Shown here piece after piece: positions 46,018-58,871 of a DNA stretch of 64,000 nucleotides. This DNA comes from Artocarpus heterophyllus. Taxonomy: Eukaryota > Streptophyta > Magnoliopsida > Rosales > Moraceae. The DNA lies in assembly GCA_025403435.1 (NCBI GenBank), contig CM046351.1, forward strand, positions 26,625,730 to 26,689,729. The letters are read 5' to 3'. The number at the start of each line of letters is the position of its first letter. The stretch's first letter is position 1. Under the pieces are notes generated by a model. That model made no database searches, was not told where the DNA came from, and was given only the letters and a program-made list of their open reading frames with translations. The translations under genes were made by a program, and so were the position numbers.

Positions 46018-48848
46018 GCATATAATACGATTTTTGCTATAAATACACCTATTGATTTTGTTTTTTCAGAATATACAAATGATCTACAAGAAATGTTGCT
46101 GCGAAATTGATAAATCAAGCCCTTACATTAAGGGCTTGCCATCAGCTCTTGAAAAGAAAGCTATGAAATTTCTAATTAAGTTATCTGCAGAGCGAAATCG
46201 TGGCGGTTCAAGCCAAGGCGACTTATTGAAGTTGATGGAGCACCAATAGCTTTCAAGTCTTGCTCAACCAGGAGAACCGGTTGGTGTTCTTGCTGCTCAG
46301 TCAGTGGGAGAACCATCAACACAGATGGCGTAACATTTATTTTAGTTATTTAATCTAATTTTAGAAAAATGGCCATCAATTCCTTTGGCGAAGTTTACTT
46401 ATACCTGCATTTAGATGTGCCTTATGTTTGTTTACGTGGGTATTTCTCTCTACTCATACAACGTTGTTACAATATTTTAGGCTGAACACTTTCCATCTTG
46501 CTTATTAACTGAAGAAAATCACTGTGGCAGACATTATAGTAACTATGAAAGCTACTGTGGAGCCACTTTCCCTTTAAAATAATCAGATCTGTAGTATTTA
46601 TTAGCTTGAAATGAAGCTTTTCAGACCCGATCATTATCAAGAATATGGTGGTATTTCATCAGAAGAATGTGAGGAAATTCTAACTGTTGACTTTCTCAGG
46701 GCATTGGAGGATGCAATAAAAAATCATCTGGCTTTGCTTGGAAAAATTAACGGAATACAAAATTTCACAGCTGACTCGCAGTTTATGGCTCCAAATGGAG
46801 GGGATGAAGATTTTTCTTCGAGTAAAGCTGCACATGACGAAGAGGACTATGACAGAGGTGATAGTGAAAACGAAGGGCAAGAAGATCCCGGTTTAGATGC
46901 AGAAAAACAAAATGGCAAGCTACAGATGGGATGGATTACGAAGATGATGGTAACGAGGGAGTTAATGAAGAGGAAACAAGAGCTGGATCTGAGAGTGAAG
47001 ATGACAGGGATGAGAATGAAGTCGAGTTTGACAAGGATAATGAGGTTGACATGGCGACATTCTAAAGATGGACCCGCAGAAAGTCCAACAGAAGCTGGAA
47101 TCTTCTCAGAGTGAGAGTCTCCAAAAACAATGACCAAATCAAGAGCCAAAAGCAAGAAGAAGATCTGAAGACAATTTAATAGAAAGGATGATGATCGGTC
47201 GATATTTGTTGAGGCTAAGGGATTTTACTTTAAAGTCCATTTCAGAATTATCAATAAACCTCGTATTCTACTGGCCCAGGTGCGTTTGCTATTTGCCACA
47301 GCATCACCCTTCAAGCACCCTTACACGAACCAAATACTTATTTTTAGTTCATTGTTTCTTGTGGTAGAAAGACACCATTTTTCCATCAGGTGTCCTCTGT
47401 CCGTGTCCGTGTCGGTGTCCGTGGCTCTTGCGAGATCAAATAGTTATTTTGCTTCTTCTTTTTCAAAGCTAGTTAAGCTTACATATATTGTTACATGTTT
47501 TTTTGGGAGACCTCTGAATTTAAAATTGCAATATGGACACCGTGAGTCCTATCCCATTCCAAACCGCATCTTACCAACTTACAGCAGCTCCATAGCCAAC
47601 TCCAAACTCAACCAAAAAAAAAAGAAATTGTAAACATCAATAGAATCTGAGGATAGTGATCATCCTCACGTGATCCACTTTGTCTGGAAATAATGCCTAA
47701 GGTGATGATGGAAGCAACTTCGGGAGTGCAGATTGCTACATTTCACTTGTTGGGGGGCCATTGGGCTTAAAAAATGAAAAATTAACACCTTGAATTTCAC
47801 ATTGATTCCCTACCTTTTTCTCTTCCCCTCTCTACAACCTGAACCCTTGACCTTGTAAGAGGTGATATCACACCCAACCAACTAGGGTAAAAGGAAGGTT
47901 GTCATTGATTCTCTACTTTTTAAGTATTGATACAACTTTTATAAGCTAGTGATTTCTTGAGCCTGCCAGCATGTGTGAACCGTGAACGTATGTCAATTGT
48001 TGTCATCTTTAACTTTGGCCATGACTTAAGCCTTCGACTCCTTTTGTCTCTCTAATACCTACAAAGCATAAATGTTAAAAACACAGCCCTCCAACCTGAC
48101 GCCATAAAATAACACCCTCTGACAATATTCTGCTTGATTTTATGTGTCTTATTTTCCCCCTTGTTTGAGGAATGTGGTTGCTATGCTTTATTATTATTAT
48201 TATTATTATTTTGTTCTTTTAATTATGGTGGTCTTCTGATCACTTGCCCCGATTCGAAATTATATTGATTGAAATTATCTATATGCAGATTACTCAGAAG
48301 ACGGCCACAAGGGTCTACATCCAAAGCTCCGGCGAGGTTGATAACTGTCAACAAATTACTTGCAAAGAAAATCAAGTTATTTACTATGGGTTGGATGATA
48401 TTCCACTCCAAGAAAAAGAAAAGACTACTGCATTGCAGACTTCTGACATTTTGGAAATTGCAAGATATTCTTTATGTCAGGTATATATATTCCAACAACA
48501 TCCATGCCATGCTTAGTACATATGGAGTATAAACGGCCAGAGAAACCATCATTAGGGAGATTACTGACGTCTTCAAGTCCTACAGAATATCTGTCAATAT
48601 TCGGCACTTGACGCTTATTGCTGACTTTATGACATACACCGGTGGATACCGGCCAATGAGGTGGCGGAGGAGACTTGGTCTCCCCTTTTAGTAAAATGTC
48701 TTTTGAGGCGGCTTCCAAGTTCATAGTTGAAGCAGCCTATCATCAGGGGATGGATGACTTGGAAACTCCATCTGCTAGAATATGCCTTGGATCGACAGTA
48801 AAAATTGGTACTGGGTGTTTTGACTTGATACAAAAAGTAGAAATTTGA

Positions 48849-49299
48849 TGTAAAGACTAAATTAGAATTTGAGGGAATCTCTATCAAGTCCACCTCTTGT
48901 TTGTTTGTATTCTATTCTTGAAAAAAATTGCCTTGTAATATTTTCGGGATTGTGTGCTATAAGTTTTTGCTATTTCTTGTTGAGGGAATCAGACAAAATA
49001 CTATTTGAGGTCAAATTTTTTTCGGACATGAAAAATATCAATGAATAGAATTTATTTTATTGACGTTCTAACAAGCAAAAGAAAAAAATGGCTTCCTGAC
49101 TTTATTATTATTATTATTATTCTTGTTATGTATGAAGGCAATTTCTCACTTCGATGTAGAGTCAGAGAAACCTGAGAATCCAAGATTCTTTTTCTCGGAC
49201 TAGTTTTAGTGTTTAGCAAATGGTCAAGGACCTTTTCTCCAAGTCTCGAAGTGGATGCAAAAAGAGCAACAGGCGTGAAGAAAATAAAACATGAATCCG
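48849..49299. other. Intergenic DNA between NRPA1 pseudogene and plastid insert
   Basis: (ATT)n lies near 49105-49122. The segment 49140-49299, with a minus-strand frame reading on from the rpoC1 fragment, may include more organellar DNA, but I could not assign it. Confidence 0.35.
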
Positions 49300-49673
49300 A
49301 AACATAAAATCATCCAATTCTGGTTCTATATTTGTTCGAATAAAATGCTTAGCTAATTCCATGCGTCTAACCAAAAAATCCTTTTTCTTCTTCCAACTTT
49401 TCGATCTTCCCATTCATTACCCGTAGGCCTTTCTTCCCCTAATTCTTTCCATTCTACCAATGAATAATCTATAATAATTCGCAAATCTAGATCGGCTAAT
49501 TGTTCTCGGATAGCGCCTGCTCCAGTAGAAATTTCTCGATTTCGAAATGCATCGAACCCTTGGGTAGTAAAAAAAAGTGGGATGCTATATTTCCAGGATT
49601 GGATTTCATATTCGAATGAACCTCGTAATCGTAAGAAAGTAGGTTTTTTAGCTATGGGCCTAGCAAAAGAAAA
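49300..49673 (-). pseudogene. rpoC1: Plastid-derived rpoC1 exon 2 fragment (nuclear plastid insert)
   Basis: The minus strand encodes the start of exon 2 of plastid RNA polymerase subunit beta-prime: [66 protein letters not shown], and, after a one-base shift, [21 protein letters not shown]. Similarity stops near 49300. Two single-base insertions (about 49385 and 49317) break the frame. The fragment lies between nuclear sequences and is incomplete, so it is a plastid-to-nucleus transfer and not a working gene. Confidence 0.88.
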
Positions 49674-50030
49674 ATTTGGATAGGATCCTCATAGGATCTC
49701 CCCCTTTCAAAATCGGACGTGAAAGTTTCCTTTCATCCGGCTCAAATAGTTTCACTTTCAAATTTTATAAAACCCCAAAAGATCTACTCCTTACTCAAGT
49801 TCCCAAAGAAGATCAAGCAACATTTCATTGATTCATTCTTCTTTTTCTGTTTATTTTATTAGATTTTCTGAATTCTTTATTCAATTAGTAATTATTGCAT
49901 AAAATAAATGAAATGTGAAATTCTTGAGTAGTCTACTTCCCTTCGAATGATAAATCCCCTTACTTTAATCATTCTTGGTGGTTTGAATTAAAGCATGGGC
50001 TTATTTCAAATTACGTTGAAAATTAGTCTA
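49674..50030 (-). pseudogene. rpoC1: 3' part of the plastid rpoC1 group II intron
   Basis: It is directly upstream (minus strand) of the exon 2 fragment. Domain V is recognisable at 49714-49743 (minus strand GAGCCGGATGAAAGGAAAC with its complementary arm GTTTC..CGTCCG). A short hairpin at about 49685-49703 fits domain VI. The left limit at about 50030 is set by the start of A+T-rich MITE sequence. The origin of the far end as intron is inferred from continuity. Confidence 0.75.
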
Positions 50031-50042
50031 TTTTGAAAGAAT

Positions 50043-50429
50043 TTAGACCATCTTCAACACAAATGTTAATGTTATATTTGTCTCAAAAAATATATAAAAA
50101 TAACAATTTGATGTGTTATTTTATTTTACACTCCAATATGCTATAAAAAATGCTACATGTGTCTTTTTTATAATTATTAAACTTTAAAACTTGTAAAAAT
50201 AAACTTTTAATATTAAAATAATTAAAAAATAAAAACGTCGTAATTGTTAAAGTAAAAAAATCAATCCACCAATCAATAGTAATCAATCAAATGCCAACAG
50301 TAATATATGTTAAACTTTGTATCAAATTTACCACAAAATTTAAAATATAACAAATTTAGCAATAAAAATAAAATTGTATTTAAGAATTATTGACACAATA
50401 ATTTAACATTGCATTGGAGTTACTCTTAC
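50043..50429. mobile_element. MITE, full copy of family M2
   Basis: The left end is TTAGACCATCTTCAACACAA, followed by ATGTTAATG. The complement of the right end is GTAAGAGTAACTCCAATGCA, followed by ATGTTAAA. This gives imperfect inverted termini of about 26 bp. The interior is A+T-rich and non-coding. A truncated sister copy is at 11930-12172. CTCCAA-type ends occur in several plant families, so the superfamily is open. Confidence 0.55.
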
Positions 50430-50867
50430 AAAAGTCAAAAGCCGTTTTAAACATGTTCAAAACCAACGTTTGAACCAAATGAGTCAAAAATAGCCATTTT
50501 AAACCAATCAAAACAGGCCCCACTCGGCTCCTGTTAGATGTGATATTCAACCTTCAAATGAGCTCAAAGTTCATGGTTAGCAACGAAAGATTGGTTGCAT
50601 TCCAAAGGAACGAAGTGCCCAAAATCACCAAGACCATGAACATGGCTAAAGTTGTGGCTGCACAAGTTTTGACATCAATTACTGGTCGTATACAAAGCAT
50701 GTGCTTCACTAATTAGTGCGTGATTATTAGTCCCGAATATTGAAGGGTACTAATCAAACCGCATAGTAAGGCACCATAAAAACCAATGGATATCCGAACT
50801 AGTAATGATGTAGAGGTGGTGTATGTAAACCACGTACTCGAACAGTGAATGTTTAAAAAAGTTGCAA

Positions 50868-53800
50868 TCATGATGAGGCAGGCTCAGCCCCATCATGGAG
50901 GGCACAACAAACAGTTGCTTTGTGGTGGCCTTGATACACCTTGATGTCTTCACCAGTTGACATTGACCAAAGCCTTGCTGTTGTATCAGAGGAAGCTGCA
51001 AAGGACACAATGAATACATGGCATATGAAAATTAATGATGAAGATCCAAGAAAGAAGGCTCCAAATTTTTTTTTTTTTTTTTTTAAAAGTCCCTTTTTCA
51101 CACCATGAAAGTTTTAAGTAAATTCCATTTCTTGACAATCAAAATACCTGTTATAAGATAGGCACCATCCACTGAGAAAACACAGTCCCACACCCATCGT
51201 TGATGTCCTAGAAAAGCACATGAAACAAGAAAAGAACAATAAAAGGATTGTGTTGGTACGTAGAATCAATCGGATTTAAAACATAAATGTAAAATTAATG
51301 AACAGGTATTTTTAAGCTGCAACTAAGAAGGTTACCAATCAAAGTCTTCTCCAATGTAAAACCGTCGACATTCCAAATCTTGACAGTGTGATCAGCAGAT
51401 GCAGTGGCAAGATATCTAAAAAACACAACCAACATAAATAACCTAAATCATGGTGATGAAAAAGGGCAAACAGCATGGAATTAGATTCGTTGAAGAAACC
51501 TATGTGGTTCACAAAACTCGGGGGAAAGGAGACACTTGAGAATGTAACCGTTGTGTGCTTGTAGCTTATGAAGTGGCTCAAAGTTTGTCATCGTCTGTAA
51601 ACAAAAAATGGGTCATTATAGAACAAGCCAATGATAAAACCAACGTTGAATTGTATAATTGAGTGTATCGAGGTAGAACCTGTGTCCCCCGCAACAAGCG
51701 CCAAACATAACATGTCCCATGATTGTTTGCTGCAACTACCAAACTTCCATCCCACATAACAGTTAACGACCTCACTGCTGTATCCACCTCTGGCACCTAA
51801 GTCACCCATGGATCGAAAACAGACTCAGTAAAGGTGCTTTCGAGGGAAATAATCAGTTTAGGCTTGTAAACTTTTCATGTGAAAATGGCTTTGCCTATTG
51901 CAAAAAATGCAACTTGTTGCATCGAGAAGCGCAAGTCTAATAGTTATGTTACATGAGCGGGTTCTAGAATTTTATAAAACAGTGCATTTAGGATTTTGTG
52001 AATAAATCTTCAATTCCTCGAGGTCTCATGGTTTTTCTATCATCCACATGAATTGCAATGCAATACTAGAATAAGTAGCTTCAAGTAACACTTTTCATTC
52101 AGATAGCTCAATATTTTTCCTGTACACCAACAAAATTGAAAACTTGAATCTAGAAACAAAGGATACATTCTGTGGGCAAACATTTCATACGAACGTATAG
52201 CGAAGGTTAACAATTCATAGTTTCCAATGAAAAGCTCATGGACTAATAGATTAAAATAGAAAAATCGTACCAATTCACAGCTACACGAGTTTGCTGTCAA
52301 ATCCCACACACGAATATTTCCATTTTGATCTCCAGATATCAACTCCGTCTGCAAAACAAAACCACATATACACATAGAGAAGTTACTCAGAAGTTGTTTA
52401 CATTCAAAGGCATTATGAGATGCAATGCACGCTCTTTAGAATTGGTCTGATTTCTTAATCAAGTGAATCAAACATAATTAAAACTTGCCTACGGAAAAAA
52501 TTACCATAAATTGGCTTTTCTGATTAATCAACAACCCTTCACAACACACCACAAAAATGAAAGAAAATGCAGCAATCTAAAAAGGAAAATACTGGAAGCC
52601 AACATTTAACTGAAAAGACACTGGATAGAATAAGATAGCATGACATACAGAACTCATGAAAACAAATTCACCAGTCCTTTTAAAAAAAATCAACATTTTC
52701 ATTGATTTTTCCAACACAGAGCAGTGATGAGAGACAGACTAGCAGTTCACAGCTTCACACAAAGGGTATCTTCATTGCCTAAAGAAATGTTTAACCAACC
52801 TGATTTGGGTGCAGAACAACTGTGTTAACAGCAGCACGACTTTCATATTCCCTTTGACAACCTTGTGCTCTGTATTTTAGATAAAAATAAGTAACAAAAT
52901 ATCATAATCAATGGAAGTAATATTAGTTAACCAACATTACAATGCAATATACCTTGTATCCCAAATCTTTACCGTGCCATCCTCAGAACCTGAATACATC
53001 CATTTCCCATCACACTGAAATCCCACTGCCATCACGTTATTAGTATGCAAATCGTAGCTAATCTCCTGTGTTGAAATCAAAAGACAAAAAAGATTATCAG
53101 CTAGTAGTTAAAGAAGATCTATTTCCTCTTTTCCTTTTGTCCAAAAGGAAAAAGGGGGCCAAAAAAAAAAAAACAAACAAACAAACAAAAGGTGAAACCT
53201 GCAATGAACTCACCGGCTGAGGGCTGTTTGAATTAATATCGAACAATCGAATGTGAGGATTGCCAGCTGCAGCCAGGTATCTCTTATTCGGGCTTATCTC
53301 AAGCCTATTAACTTGCTAATTATAAACACAAAAATCAGAGCCAACAAAGAACAGAGGCGGAATAAGTAAAACGACAACAACGTTCTTGAGCCAAAGTTTT
53401 TCAAAAATATTATCCAAAAAATAATAGGAATAGAACATGTTAAAAATTCAACCACGCATCGTCCAACTAGTTTACTTAGCTCAACTAAATATTAAATTCA
53501 AAAAACACTAACATTACATACGAAAATTCAAAAGCTGCCTTTTCCCTCCATTTTCTAAGAAAAAAAGGATGGCCAAGAAATGCAAATTACATTAGCACAT
53601 GCCATATAATTTTCTAATTACTTCCTTAGCAGAATGTGAAAAATTACCTTTTGATCTACCAGAAACAGAAGAAAAATTAGTAAGAGGCTATCAAACCGAA
53701 AACTCGGGGACCAATTTGGTTTATTTTACTCCGCGTCCTATCTAAACACATTAGTTTCTTCATTACTAATAGCAGTTGTTTACCGGGCTGTTGAAAGATC

Positions 53801-54159
53801 TCTAAACAGAACATATTTGTTTCTAAAGCTTCTGAATTGACAAGTAATTTAACAAAATACCCAACTACCATTAACACCCAAAAAATACACAGATATGCAT
53901 AAATCAAATCTATAACCAACAAAAATAATAACATGAAAAAGCAAATCATGGGCATTTTCTATTTAAGTGTAATTAATCACCAAAACAGTAAATTTCATCT
54001 CCATGAACACTTTCCCAACTTACACGAAATGTAGATCAAAATAGCACTAACCGAATCAGGGTATTGGATGGTTCGGTAACAACGGCCACTTTTTGCCTCC
54101 CAAAACCGAATAGTATGATCGTAGCTCGCCGTTGCAAGTATCACCGACGGTTGGCTCAT
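50868..54159 (-). CDS. LST8: TOR complex WD40 subunit LST8 (complete, 10 exons)
   Basis: LST8 is the small beta-propeller subunit that binds the kinase domain of TOR, the growth and nutrient regulator. Exons (minus, in order): 54159-54052, 53315-53214, 53065-52953, 52869-52800, 52348-52271, 51796-51680, 51594-51500, 51415-51336, 51207-51148, 50995-50868. All junctions are GT-AG and in phase, giving 316 residues, against about 305-317 in plant LST8 proteins. It starts [16 protein letters not shown], the usual LST8 N terminus, and ends [11 protein letters not shown]. Seven WD repeats are visible through their end motifs IRFWEA, IRLFDI, VKIWDT, IRVWDL, CYVWRL, VKIWNV and ARLWSM. No defect was seen. 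Function is inferred from close similarity to the remembered plant family. Confidence 0.95.
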
Positions 54160-54894
54160 CTTTTAACCTATTTCTAATCGGCACAAGGAAAAGGCTTGAT
54201 TGATCACTCAAATACTATATACAATCAGTGTTTGGGTGAGAATTTTATAAAACATATGGGTTTTTTCAGAAGAATTTAGGTCTTCGTAGCATTGGGGGTT
54301 GGGAAAGTTGGAAAATTATTGGCATGGTAGGATTGGGATTTAGGGCTTTGAAGGGCATTAGGAACCTCCGGACCGGACTCCAGAGAGAGCTTATTGACGA
54401 AATTAAGTGCTTCAAAATCTAATGCTTTCCCCAAAAATAAAAAATGAAAAAAAAGGATTAAACTCATTTTTACTTTTTTGGTCTAAATTTTATCATTTCC
54501 TCTTAAAAGGGTTAATTTCACTTGTCATATCAATCTTATTTTGACAAGTACTCTATCAATTGAGGCGCTAATAATTAAAATAAATTCCTCACAAGGTCCA
54601 ATACTTTTAAAAAGATACGATTTAATTTTTATTTTTTTATACCAAGTTGGGTCTAACCTTTCCATTAAAGTAGAAAACTAAAAATATGATCATGCAAGTC
54701 CCACATGAGAGTATTAAAAGGTTATTTTGGTAAATGTTATTTCTCAAAAAAAAAATAAAAATGAAACCAATTAAAAAAAAAGAAATTAACAAGCGAGAAC
54801 CCGGATCAAGCAAAAACAAAAAAGAAAGAACAAAAAGAAGAAGCCCAGTTCAAACAGGGGGTTTGTCTACCCACTTCTTCATCTTCTTCCTCCG
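54160..54894. other. LST8 upstream region
   Basis: This is the presumed 5' UTR and promoter of LST8 (minus strand). It is A/T-rich beyond about 54470. The small minus-strand frame at 54276-54467 has no motif and probably lies in the untranslated leader. Confidence 0.5.
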
Positions 54895-55290
54895 TCTCTC
54901 TCTTCCTCTTGACTATTCGTAGTTGGTTTGGAGGCAACGGTGGGTCTCGTGAGAGTCGCTATGCTCGAACACGGTGGTGGCGAAACAGGCCTCGTGATGG
55001 TCGCCATGGTTTCTAGCAGTGGTGGGTAGGTTGCTACGGCTCTTCCTCTCTGTTCCTCTTGGCCATTTACTGCAGCAAGTTTGGCTGCAACTGTGGGTCG
55101 CTATGTTCGGATGTGGTGGTGGCGAAATGGGTCTCGCGAGGGTCGCCATGGATTCCGGCGATGGTCTCTCTTCCTCTTCGCCATTTGCAATAAGTTTGGC
55201 GATAAGGGTGGGTCGCTATGCTCGGACACGGTGGTGGCAAAATGGGTTTCTTGAGGGCCGCCCTGAATTTCGGTGGTGGTTGCTTCTTTA
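54895..55290. repeat. Three-unit diverged GC-rich tandem repeat
   Basis: Units share the order CTCTTCCTCT, AAGTTTGG, GGGTCGCTATG, TCGGA, GGTGGTGGCGAAA, GGGTCTCG and GGGTCGCCATGG. The GTCGCTATG marker is at 54955, 55097 and 55212, so periods are about 142 and 115. Frames are open on both strands across parts of the array, but the translations do not look like a known protein. It could be a fragment of a repetitive gene or a minisatellite. Confidence 0.7.
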
Positions 55291-57968
55291 TGAAATATGC
55301 TTCGTATGCAAGGCCTTAGGATTTATCCTCTCAATTATGTTTGGTGAAGTTCACAATTTTTCTCTAGATCAGTTCTGTAAACGCTTCTATTTTTTTCTTC
55401 AAATAATGCGCAAAGAGATACATGAATTGTGTTTGTAACTTTTTTGTTGGATTTTTGCAGAGTGAACTCTTTGGTTATTCCAATTGATTATTTGAGTTTA
55501 AAACTAGAACTTAATAAAAATTTAAACAATGAATTTCTTTAGCAAAATTTTATATTTTGTGATTATGAAATTATGTGATCAAGATATCATAAAATTCTAT
55601 GTGTGTTGTATGTGTAAATTTTTAAAAATTAAGGTATATTGTATATATATAAATTTTATGAATTAAAGTCCTCTAAAGATTGTTAAGTGCTTTGAAAGGT
55701 AAAACTAACGTCTCATGGATTGTGTTAAAATTTAATTTTTCTGATAAAATACTATAAAGTAAATATAGGATTATAAGATTAAAATATCATGCTAAAGTTT
55801 TAAGCAATATAAAAGTTGATAACCTATCATACAGTTAAGAAAACATGGATTTTATTACCTACAACCATCTAGTGTTGAAATACAATGTAGAGAGACATGT
55901 AGATAGTTGAACTACTATTGATAGGAATTAAACAATATAAGTACACCGTGTATTGAGATATTTTTGGAGTGACAAGAAATATTTCCTCCATACTATATTA
56001 ACACAACAAGAAAAATACAATTATAAGAAGATTTAGACTGCTAAAATAAAACCTAGTACAATAGGTGTACCAAAAAGCTAAGAGTGCTTTCCACTTGCAC
56101 TTCAAAAAGTGGGCAAAATTTTTCCCTAATTCTCTAATGAAATCTAGTTCTTATAAGGGGTATATAAGCAAAATTTTTATTGCAATTTGGTCCACAGATT
56201 TAAGTTCTACAAATGCTCAAGAATCATTTGAAAATCTCATATTTCTTCCTCTTTGAGATTGTTCATGAAATAAAATCTTCTCCCATTTTTCTCTCCAAAA
56301 ACGGTCCCCTCCCTAGCACAAGTTCTCTCAAAATTTTTGTTGGATCAAGCATCCAAATCACTATTAGAAGCAAGAATAAGAGTTTTTGCTAGAATTTAAT
56401 TACTTATATTTTGACATGGAGATTAAGGGTTTTTTTGAGGCGACTCACACCAAGAGGAAGGATTTGCATTTTAGGAGCTCTAGGTAATACCCTAACCCTC
56501 TAAGTTTTATTTATAGTTTATGTTTCAATTATTTATGGGATATAATAAGTAATTATGGACTTTGGCATATAAAAGGCTTTATGTGGCATGATCTTTTTAT
56601 GTGTTGTACGGTTATAGAAGTGGTTGTCAGGCTTAGTTTGTGATTTTATGCTCTAGAAATAAACTTTGCAAGTAAAGTGTTGCAACACCTTGTACAACAT
56701 TTTTTAAAACCTAAGTTTTTGATGAACTTAAAGGCCAAATTAGTTTTCAAGCTTACCATACAATTTATTGAAAACATCGAGATAAACATTTTTTGTTAAA
56801 AAAATTTCCTAAAATTCTAACAAGATCAAGCCGAAAAGGCCATTTTCAAATTTGGCTATTTACAAATTTTCTGAAAACTTCCCCAAAATGATTGATTTTG
56901 AAAAAACTCAAAAACAAAAGTTGTAAATCTCATTGAGACTGTTGACTTTTGTGAATAACTTTTCCATCAATTCTGTATGGATTTTGAGTTATGAATACTA
57001 TAAGATTTAATCATGAATCTTTTAAACCATAAAAATGGGAAAATGATTTGCAAATGTCTAAATTTGCCCAAGAGCCTTTTGACACTTTTAATCCTTGTAA
57101 AAAAAACTACATGTTATGATACCAAACAGTTTTCCTTTAGTGCCAAGGGCAAAAATTTCAAAATTTTTGTGTTTCCGGCAAAAACCATAAAATTGGGTAA
57201 GGCTAGAATTTTTCACCAAACAAGCAAATTTTCTGCACAATTTTTGGCAACAAGAAATCATAGGTTTTAAGTCCAAAGAGTTTGAAATTCTCTAAGATCT
57301 ATTGAGGATAAAATCATCATTTTACAAAACAGTTAAAACAGACTCAAACTTGCCGATTGAGCTCAAAGTTTTAAAGCAAATGATGAATCCTAATATAAAA
57401 GTTCAAAGTCATAAAATGAGGCGTAAAATTTGGCTAAGGCATATCAAAGTTAAGCTATGTAGAAATAGATCCAATAGTATAAACTCGAACTAATCGTCAG
57501 GTGTTACTTAAATAGGACACAAAGCTGACTAACCAAGGAAAACGATTTAATTGGAAACATAAGTGCAAGATTGAAATAAGTTTCAAATCTTACCTATGGC
57601 ATGAAGAAAATGATTTTTATATGCTTTATTCATGTATGGTTTACTATTACATTTATTAAAACAAGTACGTAAACCTCCAAGTTAAGAAAATCAAGATAAG
57701 ATAATTAAGTGTCGTATTAACATCTATATGGGTGAGGATTATAAGTCTTCCAACCCAAGGGAGCATCAAGTTAAATTCAGATACAATCTCAGTATTTGAT
57801 GATCGTATACACTTGGTATGAATACTTAGGCATGCGGTTCAGAATAAGTTATAGATAATATAATAAGATGTTCATAAGAGAGCATAATTGGAATCATACA
57901 TTGTATTGCTATTAATATTCCTTTATAAATGTTTTATGAGAAATGTTTGAATTTGCTAAGTGTAGTGA
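55291..57968. other. A+T-rich intergenic DNA, possible worn LTR sequence
   Basis: No gene was seen. The stretch 56270-56480 (TCTCCAAAAACGGTCCCCTC and following) resembles the downstream part of a plant gypsy LTR, but I found no termini, primer site or second copy. Confidence 0.35.
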
Positions 57969-58245
57969 TGCAGCACATAGAGATTAGTTTCCTATTTAGA
58001 TTATTATTTTACTTTCCTAGTTAGTTATTTTCTACTTTCCTAGTTTCCTAGTTGTTTCTCGTACTTTCTTTTCCTATTTTTAGTTTTCTGTTTCTATTAT
58101 TGCATTACAAACTCTATTTAAAGGCTTATTATAATTGTTTTGGATCATCATTACTCAATAATCATAATTATTCCTAATTTTAAACTTTAAGTGTTTAATC
58201 TTGAGTCATTCTTTTTTGTTTTGTTTAAAAAACACTTTCGCTGCA
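57969..58245 (+). repeat. 5' LTR of short-LTR gypsy element
   Basis: Its ends are TGCAGC and GCTGCA. A TATTTAAAGG promoter-like sequence lies about 160 bases in. The last part matches 59250-59372. Confidence 0.7.
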
Positions 58246-58251
58246 CCAAAT

Positions 58252-58263
58252 TGGTATCAGAGC
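58252..58263 (+). other. Primer-binding site of short-LTR gypsy element
   Basis: TGGTATCAGAGC lies six bases after the LTR end, identical to the copia primer site at 33216. Confidence 0.85.
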
Positions 58264-58871
58264 AAAGATTTTTATCTCAATCCCATGGCCGAGTAGGGTA
58301 CTAGTGGGAAACGATCAGTCGACAATGATCAACGGTTCAAAAAATCGAATAACGACTCGATAGTGTTGAAGAAACTCTTCACAATCTGACATAGGTGATG
58401 ACTACGTGGACTGTCAAAGAGAGACATGTACCCATAGGACGATGACTAGATCATCGTGATGATTGGCTAGAGGGTGGCAGCATCAACTCCGACGACGTCT
58501 AGACGGACGACGATCAGGCAGACCTGTAACTTAGAGCATCGATCATCGCCAACCTAGAGATGGACGGACATCAACAACCCTAGGGAAATTTTGGCGATCA
58601 TCGTCAGCCTTAGATTCAACCAGCACATGGCGATGATGGTGTGATTCACACCCACAACTTGTAGAACCACCTCCTCCATGGGTATGTGAGCGTGGATGCT
58701 AGGGCATTTTTGGTCGGTGAGGTGACGGCAATCTCTGGTGAGGTGTTCCAAAGGATGGCAAAGGTAAGATTGGCACTGATGGTGAGTTTCCAAGAGTGGT
58801 TGCTAGGGCATGGGTGGCCAAGATGAATTTCTTCCACCTTTTCGTAAGGGAAATCGAGGTGGTGGAGATTT

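Larger units (their letters stand above)
43086..48848 (+). pseudogene. NRPA1: RNA polymerase I largest subunit, 3'-half pseudogene with introns (copy 2)
   Basis: Conserved blocks of the Pol I largest subunit occur in order, separated by intron-like gaps: VVRVLKGEKT (43086-43165, one base lost); QMHGFTCRVDDLLI to VGVKDDENI (to 43635, then GTAAG); SLDRKM, LLSKGLLKP and SLMTTSGAKGG (43964-44175); VNFQQISAHLGQQKLEGKRV to HSMAGREG (45176-45378); [17 protein letters not shown] (45739-45936); YIKGLPSALEKK to GVLAAQSVGEPSTQM (46070-46327); LNTFHLA (46482-46503); the KLFRPDHY to acidic linker (about 46590-47110); KVHFRIINKPRILLAQ (to 47279); and the C terminus (48289-48848, TGA). Frameshifts and stops occur in almost every block. 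The catalytic NADFDGD motif expected after the first block is not present. The retained introns argue for a duplicated genomic segment and not a retrocopy. Confidence 0.88.

Noticed and set aside
46611..47114. 167-codon open frame as an independent acidic protein gene
   Set aside because: Its first part matches the NRPA1 linker region and it lies between other NRPA1 blocks. The second part is a frameshifted translation.
49300..50030. A functional plastid rpoC1 gene or a plastid contig
   Set aside because: Only part of exon 2 and of the intron is present, with frameshifts, between nuclear sequences.
54913..55438. Overlapping open frames on both strands as a gene upstream of LST8
   Set aside because: They read through a GC-rich tandem repeat. 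Both strands are open and no known domain is present.
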